Numbered from the stretch's first letter, positions 8,106-16,651 are shown. The stretch is DNA of 64,000 nucleotides from Streptomyces sp. NBC_00258 (GCF_036182465.1 NZ_CP108081.1:6014001-6078000), one strand, 5' to 3'. Notes: a model not told the origin generated them from the letters alone. A program made the numbers and translations.

Positions 8106-8289
8106 TCTCGCCCCCGCCGCCCCTACCCGTCCCGTCTCGGGGGCCAGCCCCCGAACCCCCGCTCCTCAAACGCCGGAGGGGCTGAATTTCAGCCCGTCCG
8201 GCGTTTGAGGACGAGCGCGTCAGCGCGATAGCGGGGGTCTGGGGGCGCAGCCCCCAGGGACGGGACGGGTAGGGGCGGCGGGGGCGAGA
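8106..8289. repeat. Nested inverted repeat, dispersed family A
   Basis: The outer arms are a perfect 31-bp inverted repeat (8106-8136 and 8259-8289). Nested inside is a 24-bp inverted repeat with one mismatch (8163-8186 and 8188-8211, centre at 8187), containing TCCTCAAACGCCGGA. A diverged copy of the same arrangement lies at 55149-55330. The element fills the space between the convergent pit and pstB genes. Confidence 0.85.
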
Positions 8290-8301
8290 GAAAAAGCCGA
8301 C

Positions 8302-8335
8302 GGGCCCGCCCCCCCCAAAAGCCGGGGGCGGGCCC
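8302..8335. terminator. Strong hairpin between pit and pstB
   Basis: Perfect 12-bp arms GGGCCCGCCCCC (8302-8313) and GGGGGCGGGCCC (8324-8335) enclose a loop containing AAAA. It is a likely bidirectional terminator for the convergent pit and pst operons. Confidence 0.7.
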
Positions 8336-8342
8336 TATCGGA

Positions 8343-8376
8343 CCCCGCGGTGGCACCGCCATGCAGCACCGCGGGG
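8343..8376. terminator. Second hairpin after pstB
   Basis: Arms CCCCGCGGTG (8343-8352) and CACCGCGGGG (8367-8376) form a perfect 10-bp stem 30 bases beyond the pstB stop. It probably terminates pstSCAB. Confidence 0.65.
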
Positions 8377-8405
8377 GGTCGGGAAAGTGAGCGGAGCGCG
8401 ACCGC

Positions 8406-9182
8406 TCAGCCGAACCGCCCGGAGATGTAGTCCTCCGTGGCCTGAACGGACGGGTTGGAGAAGATCCGCTCCGTGTCGTCGATCTCGATGAGACGCCCGG
8501 GCTGACCGACCGCCGAGAGGTTGAAGAACGCCGTCCGGTCGGACACCCGCGCGGCCTGCTGCATGTTGTGCGTCACGATGACAATCGTGAAGCGCTCCTT
8601 CAGCTCACCGATCAGGTCCTCGATGGCCAGCGTCGAGATGGGGTCGAGCGCCGAGCAGGGCTCGTCCATCAGCAGAACCTGCGGCTCGACAGCGATCGCC
8701 CGCGCGATGCACAGACGCTGCTGCTGACCACCGGAGAGGCCGGACCCCGGCTTGTTCAGCCGGTCCTTGACCTCGTTCCAGAGGTTCGCGCCCTTGAGCG
8801 ACTTCTCGACGACATCGCTCAGCTCGGACTTCTTGTAGGAGCCGTTGAGCTTCAGCCCGGCCGCCACGTTGTCGAAGATCGACATGGTCGGGAACGGGTT
8901 CGGCCGCTGGAAGACCATGCCGATGGTGCGGCGCACGGCCACGGGGTCGACCCCGTGCCCGTACAGGTCCTCGTCGTCCAGGAGCACCTTGCCCTCGACC
9001 CGCCCACCGGGCGTGACCTCGTGCATACGGTTCAGCGTGCGCAGGAACGTGGACTTGCCGCAGCCGGACGGACCGATGAAGGCCGTCACCGAACGCGGCT
9101 CGACGGTCATCGAGATGTCTTCGATTGCCTTGTGGGCACTGTAGTAAGCGGTCAGTCCGCTTACGTCGATTCGCTTGGCCAT
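8406..9182 (-). CDS. pstB: Phosphate ABC transporter ATPase PstB
   Basis: This is a 258-residue ATPase with Walker A GPSGCGKST, the Q-loop, the signature LSGGQQQR and Walker B LLMDEPCSALDP. The Cys after DEP and the length are typical of PstB. It energises high-affinity phosphate uptake with PstC/PstA from the cytoplasmic face. It is the last gene of pstSCAB, starting 48 bases after the pstA stop. No phoU follows; two hairpins do. Confidence 0.97.
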   Translation of the reverse strand: MAKRIDVSGLTAYYSAHKAIEDISMTVEPRSVTAFIGPSGCGKSTFLRTLNRMHEVTPGGRVEGKVLLDDEDLYGHGVDPVAVRRTIGMVFQRPNPFPTMSIFDNVAAGLKLNGSYKKSELSDVVEKSLKGANLWNEVKDRLNKPGSGLSGGQQQRLCIARAIAVEPQVLLMDEPCSALDPISTLAIEDLIGELKERFTIVIVTHNMQQAARVSDRTAFFNLSAVGQPGRLIEIDDTERIFSNPSVQATEDYISGRFG

Positions 9183-9230
9183 GGGATCTACTTCTTTCGC
9201 GGGGGTAAGTCTGGTCGCTGTATGGCCGCG

Positions 9231-10301
9231 TCAGCGACCGGTCTTCGGGGCCTTCCAGCGGGCGATGCCGCGGGCCCCGAGGTTGAGGATCATGACGATG
9301 ATGATCAGCACGAGCGCCGCGGCCCAGGCACGGTCGTAGGCCGCCGCGTTGCCGGCGCTCTGAGCGTACTGCTGGTAGATGTAGAGCGGCAGCGACGCCT
9401 GAGCACCCTCGAACGGGTTGTTGTTGATGAAGGCGCTGCCCCACACCAGAAGCAGTACGGGCGCGGTCTCACCGGCGATGCGCGCGACCGCGAGCATCAC
9501 ACCGGTGGTGATACCACCGATGGACGTCGGCAGAACCACCTTGATGATGGTGCGCCACTTCGGGATACCCAGGGCCAGCGAGGCCTCGCGCAGCTCGTTC
9601 GGTACGAGCTTGAGCATCTCCTCCGTGGAGCGGACCACCACCGGCATCATCAGGATGGCGAGGGCCAGCGAACCGGCGAACCCGAAGGGCTCCAGTTCCA
9701 GCTCGATCATGATGGCGAGGATGAACAGACCCGCGACGATCGACGGGATGCCCGTCATGACGTCGACGAAGAAGGTGACCGTCTGGGCGAGCTTTCCGCG
9801 CCCGTACTCGACGAGGTAGACCGCCGTGAGCACACCGACCGGCACGGCCATCACCGTGGCGAGGCCGACCTGCTCCAGGGTTCCGATGATGGCGTGGTTG
9901 ATACCACCGCCGACCTCCGAGTCGGCGACCACACCCATCGAGTGGCTCAGGAAGTAGAAGTCGAGCACCTTCACACCGCGGCTGATGGTCTCCCAGACGA
10001 CGGAGGCCAGCGGGATGACGGCGAGGAGGAACGCGACCCAGACGAGGCTGGTGGCGAACCGGTCCTTGGCCTGCCGGCTGCCCTCGACCTTGACGCCGAG
10101 ACCGTAGCTGACCAGGACGAACAGCAGCGCGGCGATGAGCGCCCACTGGATGCTGCTCTCCAGCCCGGCGGCCGCGCTGATGCCGAGGCCCAGACCCACG
10201 GAGCCCACGGCGACCGCCCACGGGGTCCACTTGGGAAGCCGCGCGCCCTGCAGGTTGCTGCTGGGACGCTCGGGGCGCTTGTCCATGACGACGTTGCTCA
10301 T
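9231..10301 (-). CDS. pstA: Phosphate ABC transporter permease PstA
   Basis: This is a 356-residue permease with the EAA-type loop (EASLALGIPKWRTI) and six or more hydrophobic helices. It is longer than E. coli PstA because of an N-terminal tail of about 30 residues rich in Pro and basic residues, followed by an additional hydrophobic pair. It pairs with PstC to form the channel. Its ATG overlaps the pstC stop (ATGA), so the two permeases are translationally coupled. Confidence 0.96.
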   Translation of the reverse strand: MSNVVMDKRPERPSSNLQGARLPKWTPWAVAVGSVGLGLGISAAAGLESSIQWALIAALLFVLVSYGLGVKVEGSRQAKDRFATSLVWVAFLLAVIPLASVVWETISRGVKVLDFYFLSHSMGVVADSEVGGGINHAIIGTLEQVGLATVMAVPVGVLTAVYLVEYGRGKLAQTVTFFVDVMTGIPSIVAGLFILAIMIELELEPFGFAGSLALAILMMPVVVRSTEEMLKLVPNELREASLALGIPKWRTIIKVVLPTSIGGITTGVMLAVARIAGETAPVLLLVWGSAFINNNPFEGAQASLPLYIYQQYAQSAGNAAAYDRAWAAALVLIIIVMILNLGARGIARWKAPKTGR

Positions 10302-11299
10302 GCGTTGGCCCCCGAGTACTCCTTGCGGCGGGCGATGATCGCACGGGCCGCGCCGTTGACCAGCAGGGTGATGACGAAGAGGACCAGACCGGAGGCGATC
10401 AGGGCGTTGCGGCCCGTCTCGGTGGCCTCACCGAACTTGCTGGCGATGTTCTGGGCGAAGGTGCCGCCGCCCGGGTCGAGCAGGCTGGTCTCGATGAGGA
10501 AGCTCGGCGAGAGCACCGTGGCGACGGCCATCGTCTCGCCGAGGGCGCGGCCGAGGCCCAGCATCGAGGCGGAGATGACGCCGGAGCGGCCGAAGGGCAG
10601 CACCGACATCCGGATGACCTCCCAGCGCGTGGCGCCGAGGGCGAGCGCGGCTTCCTGGTGCATCTGCGGCGCTTGGCGGAAGACCTCACGGCTCACGTTG
10701 GTCACGATCGGCAGGATCATGATCGCGAGCAGGATGCCGACGGTGAACAGGGAGCGCGCGGGGCCGCCCTGCCAGTCGAAGATGCCGGTCCAGCCGAAGT
10801 ACGAGTCGAGCCAGCCGAACAGGCCGTCCATGTGCGGTACGAGGACGAGGGCGCCCCAGAGGCCGTACACGATGGACGGGACGGCGGCCAGCAGGTCGAT
10901 CACGTAGCTGATCGGGCCGCCGAGCCTGCGCGGGGCGTAGTGCGTGATGAACAGCGCGATGCCCACGGAGATCGGGACCGCGATCACCATGGCGATGATC
11001 GAGGAGATGACCGTGCCGTAGGCGAGGACCGCGATACCGAACTTCGGCGGGTCGGCGTTGGCCTCCCACTCGAAGGCGGTGAGGAAGTTGGCTTCGTCCT
11101 CGGAGATGGCGAGAGCGGCACGGTAGGTGAGGAAGACCGCGATCGCGGCCATGATCACCAGGAGCAGGATGCCCGAGCCTCGCGAGAGACCGAGGAAGAT
11201 CCGGTCTCCAGGGCGGGTGGCACCGCGTGCGTTGCGCTTCTCTTCGGCGGTCTGTGTGGTGGGGGGAGGGACTGGTGCGTCTTGAGTAGATATGTCCAT
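10298..11299 (-). CDS. pstC: Phosphate ABC transporter permease PstC
   Basis: This is a 333-residue permease with a Pro/Thr-rich cytoplasmic N-terminus (about 40 residues), six predicted helices and the EAA loop (EAALALGATRWEVI). It forms the membrane channel with PstA. It starts 104 bases after the pstS stop, and the gap holds a stable hairpin that should lower its expression relative to pstS. The ATG at 11299 is preceded by GGAG. Confidence 0.96.
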   Translation of the reverse strand: MDISTQDAPVPPPTTQTAEEKRNARGATRPGDRIFLGLSRGSGILLLVIMAAIAVFLTYRAALAISEDEANFLTAFEWEANADPPKFGIAVLAYGTVISSIIAMVIAVPISVGIALFITHYAPRRLGGPISYVIDLLAAVPSIVYGLWGALVLVPHMDGLFGWLDSYFGWTGIFDWQGGPARSLFTVGILLAIMILPIVTNVSREVFRQAPQMHQEAALALGATRWEVIRMSVLPFGRSGVISASMLGLGRALGETMAVATVLSPSFLIETSLLDPGGGTFAQNIASKFGEATETGRNALIASGLVLFVITLLVNGAARAIIARRKEYSGANA

Positions 11300-11358
11300 G
11301 GAGTTCTCCGGTCTGCGGAACCTCGGGGTGCGGGCTCCAGGCGGCGGTGCACCGGACG

Positions 11359-11396
11359 GTGCGGCCCGCTCCGGTTGCTACCGGTGCGGGCCGCAC
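11359..11396 (-). terminator. Intercistronic hairpin between pstS and pstC
   Basis: Perfect 11-bp arms GTGCGGCCCGC (11359-11369) and GCGGGCCGCAC (11386-11396) enclose a smaller CCGGT/ACCGG stem. It lies 7 bases past the pstS stop. It probably attenuates read-through into pstCAB and protects pstS mRNA, giving excess binding protein. Confidence 0.7.
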
Positions 11397-11403
11397 ACTT
11401 GGG

Positions 11404-12528
11404 TCAGCTCAGGCCGGCGACGGTCGTGCGGACCTTCGTGATGATCTCTTCGGGCATCGGGGCGTAGCTGGCGTCCTTGAGGATGGCCTGCCCCTCCTCG
11501 CTGGCGAGGTAGGTGAGGAAGGACTTGGTGGCGGCGAGGGTCTCCGCCTTGTTGCCCTTCTCGCACGCGATCTCGTACGTCACGAGGGTGATCGGGTACG
11601 CGCCCTCGGCGGTGGGCTCGTAGTTCAGCTCGAGGGCGAGGTCCTTGCCCTCGCCGACGACCTTGGCCTCGGCGATCGCCTTGGTGGCGTTGTCGACGGT
11701 GGCCTCGACGGGCGTGGCCGCATCGGTCTTGACGTGGACCGTCTGGGCGTCCTTGGCGTACGAGAGCTCCATGTAGGAGATCGCGCCGGCGGTCTGGGTC
11801 ACCTGCTGGGCGAGACCGGAGGAACCCGTGGCGGACTGGCCGCCCTTGGCCTGCCAGGCCTTGCCACCCTCGTACTTCCAGTCCGCGGCGGCCGCGGCCT
11901 TCAGGTACTTGGTGAAGTTGTCCGTGGTGCCGGAGTCGTCCGAGCGGTGGAACGTCAGGATCTTGGTGCTGGGCAGGTCCGCGTCGGGGTTCAGCTTCTT
12001 GATCGCGGCGTCGTTCCAGGTCTTGATCTTGTCGTCGAAGATCTTGGCCAGGGTCGGGGCGTCCAGGACGAGGCCGTCCACACCCGGGAGGTTGTACGAC
12101 ACGGCGATCGGGCCGCCGACCATCGGCAGGTCGATGGCCTGGCTGTCCTTGCAGACCTCGGCGGACTTGGTGATCTCCTCGGCGTCCAGCGGGGAGTCCG
12201 AACCGGCGAAGGCGGTCTGGCCCTGGAGGAAGTTGGTGATACCGGCGCCGGAGCCGTTCGGGTTGTAGTTGATCCGAACGTCCTTGCAGGAGGCCGTGTA
12301 CTGCTTCACCCAGGCGTCGACCGCGTTCTTCTGCGCGGAGGAGCCGGCCGCGAGCAGCTCGCCCTTGGCGTCCTCACACTTGATGGCGCTGTTGGCCGCG
12401 GGCGCGCTCTCGTCGCCGCTGCCGCCGCCGGTGTCGTCGGAGCCGCACGCCGTCAGCGCCAGGGCGCCGGAGACGGCGACAGCACCGAGCGAAAGGGCGC
12501 GAAGCCGGTTCTTGCGCTGAAGCTTCAC
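11404..12528 (-). CDS. pstS: Phosphate-binding lipoprotein PstS
   Basis: This is the high-affinity phosphate-binding protein of the ABC importer. It begins with a basic signal peptide (KLQRKNRLRAL) and a hydrophobic core ending in the lipobox LTAC, so it is a lipoprotein. Phosphate-binding motifs are visible: AGSSAQ, FAGSDSPL and RSDDSGTTDNFTKYL. The frame runs upstream to 12726, but GTG at 12528 is the likely start: it is preceded by GGAAGGAAC and begins the signal peptide directly, giving 374 aa. Expression is almost certainly PhoP-controlled through the four boxes at 12709-12752. A 10-base tandem duplication (GTCGTACTGC twice, 12611-12630) sits in its leader. Confidence 0.97.
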   Translation of the reverse strand: MKLQRKNRLRALSLGAVAVSGALALTACGSDDTGGGSGDESAPAANSAIKCEDAKGELLAAGSSAQKNAVDAWVKQYTASCKDVRINYNPNGSGAGITNFLQGQTAFAGSDSPLDAEEITKSAEVCKDSQAIDLPMVGGPIAVSYNLPGVDGLVLDAPTLAKIFDDKIKTWNDAAIKKLNPDADLPSTKILTFHRSDDSGTTDNFTKYLKAAAAADWKYEGGKAWQAKGGQSATGSSGLAQQVTQTAGAISYMELSYAKDAQTVHVKTDAATPVEATVDNATKAIAEAKVVGEGKDLALELNYEPTAEGAYPITLVTYEIACEKGNKAETLAATKSFLTYLASEEGQAILKDASYAPMPEEIITKVRTTVAGLS

Positions 12529-12708
12529 TTTCGGGAGTTCCTTCCAGGAGCCGCCGTCTACTGGCGGCGTGCGAGGTCGTGGTGCAGCCTCTCGTCCGCA
12601 CGAGACTGCCGTCGTACTGCGTCGTACTGCTGCTATCAACTGATATCGACCGATACGTGAGCGGGCTTCCACTCGCACCACGCACCGGGTAAGGCCGAAA
12701 TTAGGCAG

Positions 12709-12752
12709 ATCAGGTGAAGCGGCCAATGGCCGTGAGTGAACGGAGGGTGAAC
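12709..12752 (-). promoter_or_regulatory. Four-unit PhoP (PHO) box of pstS
   Basis: Read on the minus strand there are four contiguous 11-bp units: GTTCACCCTCC, GTTCACTCACG, GCCATTGGCCG and CTTCACCTGAT. The first two match the PhoP consensus closely, the third is degenerate, and the fourth keeps TTCAC. This core arrangement is the hallmark of strong PhoP targets in Streptomyces. The array lies 181 bases upstream of the GTG start. Confidence 0.88.
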
Positions 12753-12860
12753 CCCTGCCGTCAGTGCGGTGAGGTCACGGAACGCTCACGGGGAGAACAC
12801 GTGAGGGTCCCGACTTCCGGAACCCCCTCCTTCGGAAGCATCACTCCCCTCTTCCGGCCG

Positions 12861-12904
12861 CTCCTCACCCCTCCCTCCCCTCCTCTCACCCCTCCACCCG
12901 CCCC
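12861..12904. other. Polypyrimidine tract between pstS and the FAD oxidase gene
   Basis: This 44-base tract on the plus strand is made almost entirely of C and T, with a few A and one G. It lies in the divergent region 12753-13034, where I see no gene. Such a tract could form unusual DNA structure or simply be an unstructured leader. Confidence 0.5.
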
Positions 12905-13034
12905 GCACGCTCCGGCTCCCCATGGCCGAAAGTCGGCGGTCCCGAGCAGTCGCAAACGCGATTCCCGGGACCCGCCCGTGGAACCCGCCGGACCGTGGAC
13001 CCGTCTCGTTCCACGGGAACAACGGGAGGCGCAC

Positions 13035-14588
13035 ATGCAACGGCGTACGTTCATAGGTGGCGGCGCCGCGCTCGCGGCGACGGCGGTTTCGGCCGCGTGC
13101 ACCGGCGGGGGTTCCGGGCCGCGGGCGGGTGGGGAGGCCCGTACGTCCGGTACGCCACTGAAGACGACGAGCACCGCAGCCGCGGCCGGCCTGAAGGCCC
13201 TGGCCCACGATCTGGACGGCCCTCTGGTCCGCCCCGGCGAGGCCAACTGGGCGGCGGCCCGCCAGCTCTACAACACCCGCTTCGACTCGCTCAGGCCGAC
13301 GGCCGTCGCGTACGTCGCCCACGCCGAGGACATCCGTACGACGCTCGCGTACGCCCGGGCCCACGACGTCCCCGTCTCGATCCGCAACGGCGGCCACTCG
13401 TACGCGGGCTGGTCCTCGGGCGACGGCCGTCTGATCGTCGACGTCTCGAAGCTCTCCAAGGTCCGGGCCTCCGGCGACGAGGCCGTGGTCGGCGCGGGCG
13501 CCAAGCTGATCGACGTCTACCGCGCGCTGGCGGCGAAGGGCGTCACGATCCCGGCCGGTTCCTGCCCGACGGTCGGCGTCTCGGGCCTGACGCTGGGCGG
13601 CGGCCACGGCGTCGTGTCGAGGGCGTACGGCCTGACGTGCGACAGCCTCACCCGGGCGACGCTGCTGACGGCGGACGGAAAGCAGCTCACCGCGAGCGCG
13701 ACCGAGAACAAGGACCTCTTCTGGGCCCTGCGCGGCGCGGGCAACGGCAACTTCGGCGTCGTCACCGAGCTCCGCTTCAGGACACACCCGGCCCCGCAGG
13801 GCGTCTCGGCGTTCATGTCCTGGCCGTGGTCCAGGGCCGCCGCCGTCCTCAGGGCCTGGCAGGAGTGGGGCCCCGACCAGCCCGACGAGATCTGGTCCTC
13901 GTGCCACTTCGAGAACGCGGCCGGCGGCACCCCCACGGTCTCGGTCTCCGCCTTCTCCCTGGGCACGTACGGCGAACTCCAGAACGCGGTGGACCGCCTC
14001 GCCGACCGCATCGGCGCCTCCGCCCGCAGCGTCTCCCTCAAGCGCCGCTCCTACGAGGAGTCGATGGAGGTGTACGCGGGCTGCTCGACCTTCCCGGAGA
14101 ACGCCCAGTGCCACCTCCCGGGCGCGACACCGGGCCGCTCCCCCCAGGGCGCACTGGGCCGCGAGACCTACGCGGGCCGCTCGGACTTCTTCGACCGCTC
14201 TATCTCGGCGGCGGGCATCCGGACCCTGCTCTCCCAGATATCGGGGGTCCGCGGAGGCACGGGCAGCATCGCCCTGACAGCCCTGGGCGGCGCAATCAAC
14301 AGAGTCGACCCCACGGCAACGGCCTTCGTCCACCGCCGCTCCCGCATGCTGGCCCAGTACATCGCCGCGTGGCGCCCGGGAACCTCCGGCACGACATCCA
14401 ACTCCTGGCTGACCGAGGCCCACACGGCGATGAAGCCCCACGCCTCGGGCGCGGCCTACCAGAACTACACGGACCCAACCCTCACCGACTGGCGCAAGGC
14501 GTACTACGGCCAGGCGGCCCCCCGCCTGAAGACACTGAAGAAGAAGTACGACCCAAAGGACTTCTTCAAGTTCCCACAGTCGCTGTAG
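13035..14588 (+). CDS. Exported FAD-linked oxidase (BBE-like, bicovalent flavin)
   Basis: This is a 517-residue flavoprotein of the PCMH/berberine-bridge-enzyme type. The N-terminus MQRRTFIGGG is a twin-arginine signal, and SAAC near residue 21 is a lipobox, so it is likely a Tat-exported lipoprotein. FAD attachment residues are visible: His121 in NGGHSYAG and Cys177 in GSCPTVGVSG. Together they predict flavin bound through two covalent bonds, as in BBE and oligosaccharide oxidases. The C-terminal BBE segment (YQNYTDP, then YYGQAAPRLKTLKKKYDPKDFF) is intact. Substrate is probably a sugar or other alcohol, not determinable here. The start at 13035 follows GGGAGG; the frame remains open upstream but lacks signals. 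Confidence 0.9.
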   Translation: MQRRTFIGGGAALAATAVSAACTGGGSGPRAGGEARTSGTPLKTTSTAAAAGLKALAHDLDGPLVRPGEANWAAARQLYNTRFDSLRPTAVAYVAHAEDIRTTLAYARAHDVPVSIRNGGHSYAGWSSGDGRLIVDVSKLSKVRASGDEAVVGAGAKLIDVYRALAAKGVTIPAGSCPTVGVSGLTLGGGHGVVSRAYGLTCDSLTRATLLTADGKQLTASATENKDLFWALRGAGNGNFGVVTELRFRTHPAPQGVSAFMSWPWSRAAAVLRAWQEWGPDQPDEIWSSCHFENAAGGTPTVSVSAFSLGTYGELQNAVDRLADRIGASARSVSLKRRSYEESMEVYAGCSTFPENAQCHLPGATPGRSPQGALGRETYAGRSDFFDRSISAAGIRTLLSQISGVRGGTGSIALTALGGAINRVDPTATAFVHRRSRMLAQYIAAWRPGTSGTTSNSWLTEAHTAMKPHASGAAYQNYTDPTLTDWRKAYYGQAAPRLKTLKKKYDPKDFFKFPQSL

Positions 14589-14600
14589 GGCACGGGCTGG

Positions 14601-14690
14601 CCGGGGGCGCCCCTTCAGGGGCGCGGGGAACGGCGCAATCTTTTGTCCTTCAGGGGCGCGGGGAACTGCGCGACCAGCCCCCACCGGGCG
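14601..14690. repeat. Dispersed repeat, family B, double copy
   Basis: Two copies of the unit (C)AGGGGCGCGGGGAAC(T/G)GCGC occur in tandem, separated by AATCTTTTGTCCTT, followed by GACCAGCCCCCACC. The arrangement of the 5772-5852 copy is nearly the same. It lies between the convergent FAD oxidase and PAP2 genes. Confidence 0.75.
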
Positions 14691-14722
14691 CGCACCCGGC
14701 AACGAACGCCAGAAGCCCCCAC

Positions 14723-15424
14723 CTACGCCGCCAGATCCCGTTCCTCCGCCTCAACCTCACTCCGAGCCCCGGGAATCACTTTCCCCCGCTCCCCGGAGGC
14801 ACCGCGCGCCCGAACCAACCACCCCACCCGGGGCGACCTCTCCACCGCAGCCACAACCGGCGTCAGCAAAGCCATCGCAAGCGGCGAAAGCAGCAGAACC
14901 ACCGCGGTCCCGAGCGCAAAGCCACCGATCACATCCGTCGGATAGTGCACGCCCATATAAACCCGGCAGAACCCGCCGAACAGACCCAGCACTATCCCCA
15001 CGAGCCCGAACTTCCGATTCGCGACGAACAGCCCGACCCCCATCGCCATCATGAGAGTCGCGTGATCGCTCACGAACGAATAGTCGCTCTTGCCGCCGAT
15101 AAGAACATCCAGCCCGTCATGGTCGACAAAGGGCCGAGGTCGCTCAACAAATCCCCGTATCGGCACATTCACGAGTACGGCGACGCCGGCGGCGAGCGGC
15201 GCCCAGATCAGCGCGGCGACGGACGAGGCGGCGTCCTCCCCGCCCCGCTTCCGCACGGTGAGCCAGCACCAGAGCACCAGCATCACCATGGCGAGCAGGA
15301 GCCCCCACTCGCCCACGAACTCCATGACGCGGTCGAACCAGTGCGGCGCGTCTTTGGCGAGACCATTGATGTCGTACAGCAGGTCGACGTCAGGGTTCGA
15401 ACCGGATTCGGCGAGTCCAGCCAT
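14723..15424 (-). CDS. PAP2-family membrane phosphatase
   Basis: This 233-residue protein has five to six hydrophobic helices and the three PAP2 motifs: RGFVERPRP, SFVSDHA (the usual SGH is SDH here) and CRVYMGVHYPTD with the catalytic His. The Lys of the first motif is replaced by Arg, as in many undecaprenyl-diphosphate phosphatases of the BcrC type. It probably recycles a lipid pyrophosphate carrier at the outer membrane face; phosphatidic acid phosphatase activity is the alternative. The C-terminal 40 residues are charged and cytoplasmic. Its neighbour is a cell-wall hydrolase, which fits an envelope role. Confidence 0.88.
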   Translation of the reverse strand: MAGLAESGSNPDVDLLYDINGLAKDAPHWFDRVMEFVGEWGLLLAMVMLVLWCWLTVRKRGGEDAASSVAALIWAPLAAGVAVLVNVPIRGFVERPRPFVDHDGLDVLIGGKSDYSFVSDHATLMMAMGVGLFVANRKFGLVGIVLGLFGGFCRVYMGVHYPTDVIGGFALGTAVVLLLSPLAMALLTPVVAAVERSPRVGWLVRARGASGERGKVIPGARSEVEAEERDLAA

Positions 15425-15607
15425 GGTGCAACGGCCCCTTCGTCATCTTCTTCCCGACGCACCCATCGGGTGCGGCGCGCCATCAACCCCCGTCGTCGGC
15501 TACGAGAACAGGAACGCACACTCCCCTTCCATACGTTCCACCCTCCACCGAATGATCACTCAGACGTTATCGAAGAGAGATACATCGCCGCAGCTCAGGG
15601 GAGGGTT

Positions 15608-16615
15608 TCACACAGAGGTGGGCAACGCTTTCGCGCCATCTTCGGTGACCCGGGTCGCCCCGAAGTAGTCGGGGGTGTCGATCGGGTCGAACCGGATCAC
15701 GGCACCCGCCCGGGGCGCGTTGATCATGTACCCGCCGCCCACGTAGATCCCCACGTGCCGGATGGCCCGGGAGTTGGTGAGGTCGTCCGAGAAGAACACC
15801 AGATCCCCGGGCAGCAGCTCGTCCCGGCTCGGGTGCGGCCCGGCGTTGTACTGGTCGTTGGCGACCCGGGGCAGGGTGATCCCCACACTCTCGTACGAGG
15901 CCTTGGTCAGCCCCGAACAGTCGAAACGTCCGCCCTGGTCAGCGGTACCGTTCCCACCCCAGAGATACAGCGTCCCCAGTTTCTTCTGCGCGTAGTAAAT
16001 GGCCCCGGCGGCTTGCTCGGAGGGGTCGACACGGGTGACCGGAGCGGCGAAGCTCTCCTCCAGTGTCGTGATCGTCTTCACGTAGTTCTGCGTTTCCTTG
16101 TACGGCGGTACGCCCCCGTACTTGATGACGGCGTACGCCCCCGCGTTGTATGCGGCGAGCATGTTCTTCGTCGGGTCGCCGGGCGCGTCCTTCACGTACT
16201 TCGCGAGTGTGCAGTCGTACTTCGCGGCCGATGGAATCGCGTCATTCGGATCCCATACGTCGCGGTCGCCGTCACCGTCACCGTCGATTCCGTGCGTCGC
16301 CCACGTTCCCGGGATGAATTGCGCTATCCCCTGCGCGGCGGCCGGGCTCTTGGCGTTGGGATTGAACCCGCTCTCCTGATAGAGCTGCGCGGCGAGAAGC
16401 GCGGGATTGATGGCGGTGCACAGATTGCCCCACTTCTGCACGAGCGCCTGGTACGCGGCCGGTACGGCCCCTTTGGCCAGGCCACGGGCCCCCTGCCCCA
16501 CGCCGTTGCCGAGGTTGCCGGCGACCATGTAGACCCCGACGACCAGCACCATGACGAAGCTGAGCCCCGCCCCCGCTGCGACGGTCACCACGATCCACGC
16601 CTTACGCACCGTCAA
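15608..16615 (-). CDS. Membrane-anchored lytic transglycosylase / NlpC-P60 hydrolase
   Basis: This is a 335-residue two-domain peptidoglycan hydrolase. An uncleaved N-terminal helix (about residues 8-33) anchors it. The SLT lysozyme-like domain spans about 55-190, with catalytic Glu in LYQESGFNP and the AQGIAQFIPGTW motif. The C-terminal NlpC/P60 domain (about 205-325) has FDCSGL (Cys), RHVGIYVGGG (His) and the third polar site near INAP. Proteins of this exact design are the VirB1/VirB1-like wall-opening enzymes of Gram-positive conjugation systems, but also occur as housekeeping enzymes. A type IV secretion-like operon begins 7.8 kb away. It contains a DGDGDGDRDVWDP stretch that looks calcium-binding. 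Confidence 0.92.
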   Translation of the reverse strand: MTVRKAWIVVTVAAGAGLSFVMVLVVGVYMVAGNLGNGVGQGARGLAKGAVPAAYQALVQKWGNLCTAINPALLAAQLYQESGFNPNAKSPAAAQGIAQFIPGTWATHGIDGDGDGDRDVWDPNDAIPSAAKYDCTLAKYVKDAPGDPTKNMLAAYNAGAYAVIKYGGVPPYKETQNYVKTITTLEESFAAPVTRVDPSEQAAGAIYYAQKKLGTLYLWGGNGTADQGGRFDCSGLTKASYESVGITLPRVANDQYNAGPHPSRDELLPGDLVFFSDDLTNSRAIRHVGIYVGGGYMINAPRAGAVIRFDPIDTPDYFGATRVTEDGAKALPTSV

Positions 16616-16651
16616 CCGCCCTCCGCAGCTCCGTAATTAGCCCACGTCAGT

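Noticed and set aside
12714..13034. N-terminal extension of the FAD oxidase (frame open from 12714)
   Set aside because: It would remove the Tat signal from the N-terminus and include the PHO-box and pyrimidine tract; ATG 13035 has GGGAGG and starts MQRRTF.
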